This document shows positions 6,587 through 8,655 of a DNA stretch of 8,655 bases, piece after piece; within the stretch, counting starts at the first letter, position 1, and each line of letters opens with the position of its first letter. This DNA is from Chthonomonas sp. UBA2387 (lineage in GTDB: Bacteria > Armatimonadota > Fimbriimonadia > Fimbriimonadales > Fimbriimonadaceae). The notes under the pieces were generated by a model. It was not told the origin of the DNA. It made no database searches and saw nothing but the letters and a program-made list of their open reading frames with translations. The translations under genes and the position numbers were made by a program. The DNA is taken from contig DDSP01000003.1 in assembly GCA_002343445.1 (NCBI GenBank), forward strand, positions 22,334 to 30,988, given 5' to 3'.

Positions 6587-7600
6587 ATGGCTGCGACGCT
6601 CGATCCGGTGACAACCAAAACGAACTATCTCAACGCGCTCAAGAGTGCGATCGACGAGGAGATGGGTCGGAATCCCGACATGATCTGTCTGGGCGAAGAC
6701 ATCGGCATCCTCGGCGGGGCTTTCGGAGTAACGGAAGGTCTCCAGGCCAAGTACGGCACCCATCGCGTGATGGACATGCCGATCAGCGAGGCGGCGATCG
6801 TCGGCGTCAGCTGCGGGGCGGCGCTCGGCGGCAAGACCGTGATGGCCGAGATGCAGTTCATCGACTTCATCTCGTGTGGCTTCGACCAGATCGTCAACAT
6901 GACGGCCACTTACCACTACCGCACGGCCGGGGAAGTCAATATTCCGATGGTCATTCGCGGCCCCGCGGGTGGTTATGGCGGTGGTGCGCTTTATCACAGC
7001 CAGATGAACGAGGCGTGGTTTGCCAACAGCCCGGGCCTCAAGATTGTGTGCCCGAGCACCCCGAGCGACGCCAAGGGCCTGATGATCAGTGCCCTGCGCG
7101 ACCCGAACCCGGTGCTGTTCTACGAAATCAAGGAGCTTTACCGAAAGCGCGAGATCGAAGAAGAACTGAACGCGGGTGACGACGCGATTGTGCCGCTGGG
7201 CAAGGCTCGCATTGCGCGCGAAGGCGCCGATGTGACCCTGGTGACCTACGGCCAGAACGTGTGGCACTGCTTGGAAGCGGCCGACAACTTGGCCAAGGAA
7301 GGGTATTCGGCGGAAGTCATCGACATCCGCACGCTGGTGCCGCTGGACGAAGAGACGATCATCGCCTCGCTGCAAAAGACGAACCGCCTGGTGGTGGTGA
7401 ACGAAGCGCCGATGACGTGCGGCTTTGCTGGGGAAATCCTGGCCCGCATGACGACGAAGGCGTTCCGCTACCTGGATGCGCCGCCGGCCCGCGTCACTCG
7501 CCTCGACACTCCGGTGCCGTGGGTGAAGCCGCTGGAACTGCACGTGCTCCCGTCGGTCGAGAAGATCACGGAAACCGCGCTGCAGACGATCCGGTTCTGA
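6587..7600 (+). CDS. 2-oxoacid dehydrogenase E1 component, beta subunit
   Basis: The 337-residue beta partner of the E1 alpha subunit; it supplies the pyrimidine-binding half of the thiamine diphosphate site and the C-terminal transketolase domain. Visible features are CLGEDIGILGGAFGVT (34-49), MPISEAAIVG (64-73) with E68 as the glutamate that activates the aminopyrimidine ring, the MAEMQFIDF segment (86-94), YHSQMNEAWFANSPGLK (136-152) with the active-site His137, CPSTPSDAKGL (155-165), VIDIRTLVPLDEETI (244-258) opening the C-terminal domain, and VVVNEAP (269-275). The length is usual for PDH/BCKDH/acetoin E1 beta. The ATG start is fixed by the strong upstream ribosome binding site, with one base after the alpha stop codon. 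The next gene is convergent, so no E2 or E3 is co-transcribed downstream. Which 2-oxoacid is used cannot be decided from this sequence. Confidence 0.96.
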   Translation: MAATLDPVTTKTNYLNALKSAIDEEMGRNPDMICLGEDIGILGGAFGVTEGLQAKYGTHRVMDMPISEAAIVGVSCGAALGGKTVMAEMQFIDFISCGFDQIVNMTATYHYRTAGEVNIPMVIRGPAGGYGGGALYHSQMNEAWFANSPGLKIVCPSTPSDAKGLMISALRDPNPVLFYEIKELYRKREIEEELNAGDDAIVPLGKARIAREGADVTLVTYGQNVWHCLEAADNLAKEGYSAEVIDIRTLVPLDEETIIASLQKTNRLVVVNEAPMTCGFAGEILARMTTKAFRYLDAPPARVTRLDTPVPWVKPLELHVLPSVEKITETALQTIRF

Positions 7601-7620
7601 CCAAAAACCTAACGAAGAGG

Positions 7621-7655
7621 GAGCGCTCCTGGTCACACGGCCCGGGGCGCTCTTT
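7621..7655 (+). terminator. Probable intrinsic terminator after the E1 genes
   Basis: GAGCGCTCC (7621-7629) can pair with GGGGCGCTC (7644-7652) in a 9-bp stem with one G-U pair and a 14-base loop, 20 bases after the E1 beta stop. It is followed by TTTGCGTTT, a short broken T run, so termination on the plus strand may be partial. The minus-strand reading has no T run after the stem. Its position between convergent genes supports a terminator role. Confidence 0.6.
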
Positions 7656-7659
7656 GCGT

Positions 7660-8655
7660 TTACGCCAGGGCCGCGAGGTGTTCCATCACGGTGGCGTGGG
7701 CCTCCGTCATGTCTTGCCGCTCACTCTTGTGCACTAGGGCCAGCCATTGCGAGGTGGAGATGCGCGAAATGGAAGGGTGGATGATCTCCTCAATCCGCTG
7801 GACGTTGAGCGGGGAGATCACATTCTGCGCCATCATCGTGGCCCGGCGGGCGAGGGCATCCACAAAGATGGCGGATTCATCCCGATCGGCGTAACTGAGA
7901 ATCTCGGCCGCCCGGTACCAAATCCACTGCCGGTCCAGCGGCTGGGCATCGTCCGGATAGGCTTGGTCCGCATGATGGAGGCACTCCACCGCGCGCTTCC
8001 GGTCCCCCATTTGGCAGAACATCGTGCACGCATTCAGGAACATCCACGTGTCCGTAATCGCGGCATGGTGATGCTGGCTGCGGGTGGCCGCCATGAAGAT
8101 GCGGTGGGCTTCGGACGTTTGCCCGCAAATGGTGTGGGCAAACACCAAATTGAGGTCAATGTAGGCCCGCATGAGGGGTTGCTCGTCCACCGTCGGATGG
8201 GCGCGGACTTCTTGCAATCGCTGGAGAGCGGGGGCGCGCAGTCCCACGTCCATGGTGACGCGAGCAGTTTTGAACTCCAGCATCAGGGCGCGTGCCTCTT
8301 GGCCGTTGGTGCGGTAGAGCTCGGCCGCCTTGGTGAAGCAGAGCAGGCACTGGTGCCAGTGCCCCCGGCGGTGGAGGCCATTGCCCGCGATCTCAAAGAG
8401 AAGAGCCAGGGCGGGGCCGAGCGCCGGATCGTGCAGCCAAACGCGCGGCGGCTTGCGCAGGCGTTGCCACGCCCAAAGGGCTTGGCCCTGTTGGACTTCC
8501 CAGTATCCCACCAAGCAGTTCACCAGCAGCCGGTACTCCGCATCCAGCTGCTCATCATCGCACTGCCCGCGCAGGGTGAACATGTCGGCCATTTGCGGTT
8601 CTCGGGCCGGAGCTTGCAGGCGGATGGTGGCGTCCACCCAGTTCTGCAGGTCGGG
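7660..8655 (-). CDS. TPR-like helical-repeat protein, C-terminal part (cut by right edge)
   Basis: The reading frame is open from the right edge (about 331 residues seen) and ends at TAA at 7660-7662. A GTG at 8637 could be a start, but the frame continues through it with no stop and no ribosome binding site visible, so the gene most likely begins outside the window. The protein is almost wholly alpha-helical, with no signal peptide or membrane helix. The segment GNGLHRRGHWHQCLLCFTKA followed by AELYRTNGQEARA has the Gly/Ala spacing of a tetratricopeptide unit, and further helix pairs follow, for example near AYIDLNLVFAHTICGQTSEA and MFCQMGDRKRAVECLHHADQ. The early part is Trp-rich (GYWEV, LWAWQRL, RVWLHD). 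TPR tails like this often belong to regulators with an N-terminal HTH or to scaffold proteins, but no such domain is visible here and no function is assigned. It is transcribed towards the E1 genes. Confidence 0.8.
   Translation of the reverse strand, partial: PDLQNWVDATIRLQAPAREPQMADMFTLRGQCDDEQLDAEYRLLVNCLVGYWEVQQGQALWAWQRLRKPPRVWLHDPALGPALALLFEIAGNGLHRRGHWHQCLLCFTKAAELYRTNGQEARALMLEFKTARVTMDVGLRAPALQRLQEVRAHPTVDEQPLMRAYIDLNLVFAHTICGQTSEAHRIFMAATRSQHHHAAITDTWMFLNACTMFCQMGDRKRAVECLHHADQAYPDDAQPLDRQWIWYRAAEILSYADRDESAIFVDALARRATMMAQNVISPLNVQRIEEIIHPSISRISTSQWLALVHKSERQDMTEAHATVMEHLAALA

Noticed and set aside
7660..8637. Treating the TPR-like gene as complete from a GTG at 8637
   Set aside because: The frame continues open to the window edge without a stop or a ribosome binding site at the GTG, so it is annotated as partial.

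Overview
The window is about 8.7 kb of high-GC bacterial chromosome, densely coding with short gaps. It carries seven genes in three blocks. I saw no RNA gene, insertion sequence, CRISPR array or phage element. The content (histidine biosynthesis, PLP enzymes, an amino-acid permease, a 2-oxoacid dehydrogenase E1 pair) is that of a free-living heterotroph. Most starts lack a clear Shine-Dalgarno and several use GTG or TTG. The protein style is compatible with a poorly sampled high-GC phylum such as Armatimonadota or Planctomycetota, but that placement is a guess from general resemblance.

Left block, minus strand (about 3537 down to 1, running off the left edge): a MetC-type cystathionine beta-lyase, an APC-family amino-acid permease, HisI, and the N-terminal half of a YggS-type PLP-binding protein. 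The gaps are 38 bp, 45 bp and a 4-bp stop/start overlap, so this looks like one operon centred on amino-acid and PLP metabolism.

Middle block, plus strand (about 3643 to 7600), divergent from the first across roughly 105 bp: an uncharacterised two-domain protein (glutamine-amidotransferase-like N-terminus, polysaccharide-deacetylase-like C-terminus whose expected metal ligands look degraded), then the alpha and beta subunits of a thiamine-diphosphate 2-oxoacid dehydrogenase (pyruvate, branched-chain or acetoin type). The two E1 genes are separated by a single base and have the clearest ribosome binding sites in the window. No E2 or E3 gene follows; a hairpin that could act as a terminator ends the block.

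Right block, minus strand (8655 down to 7660): the C-terminal part of a helical, TPR-like protein, convergent with the E1 genes and cut by the right edge.

Most of the window is ordinary metabolism. The item most worth a second look is the uncharacterised 3643-5352 gene, followed by the E1 pair without visible partners.
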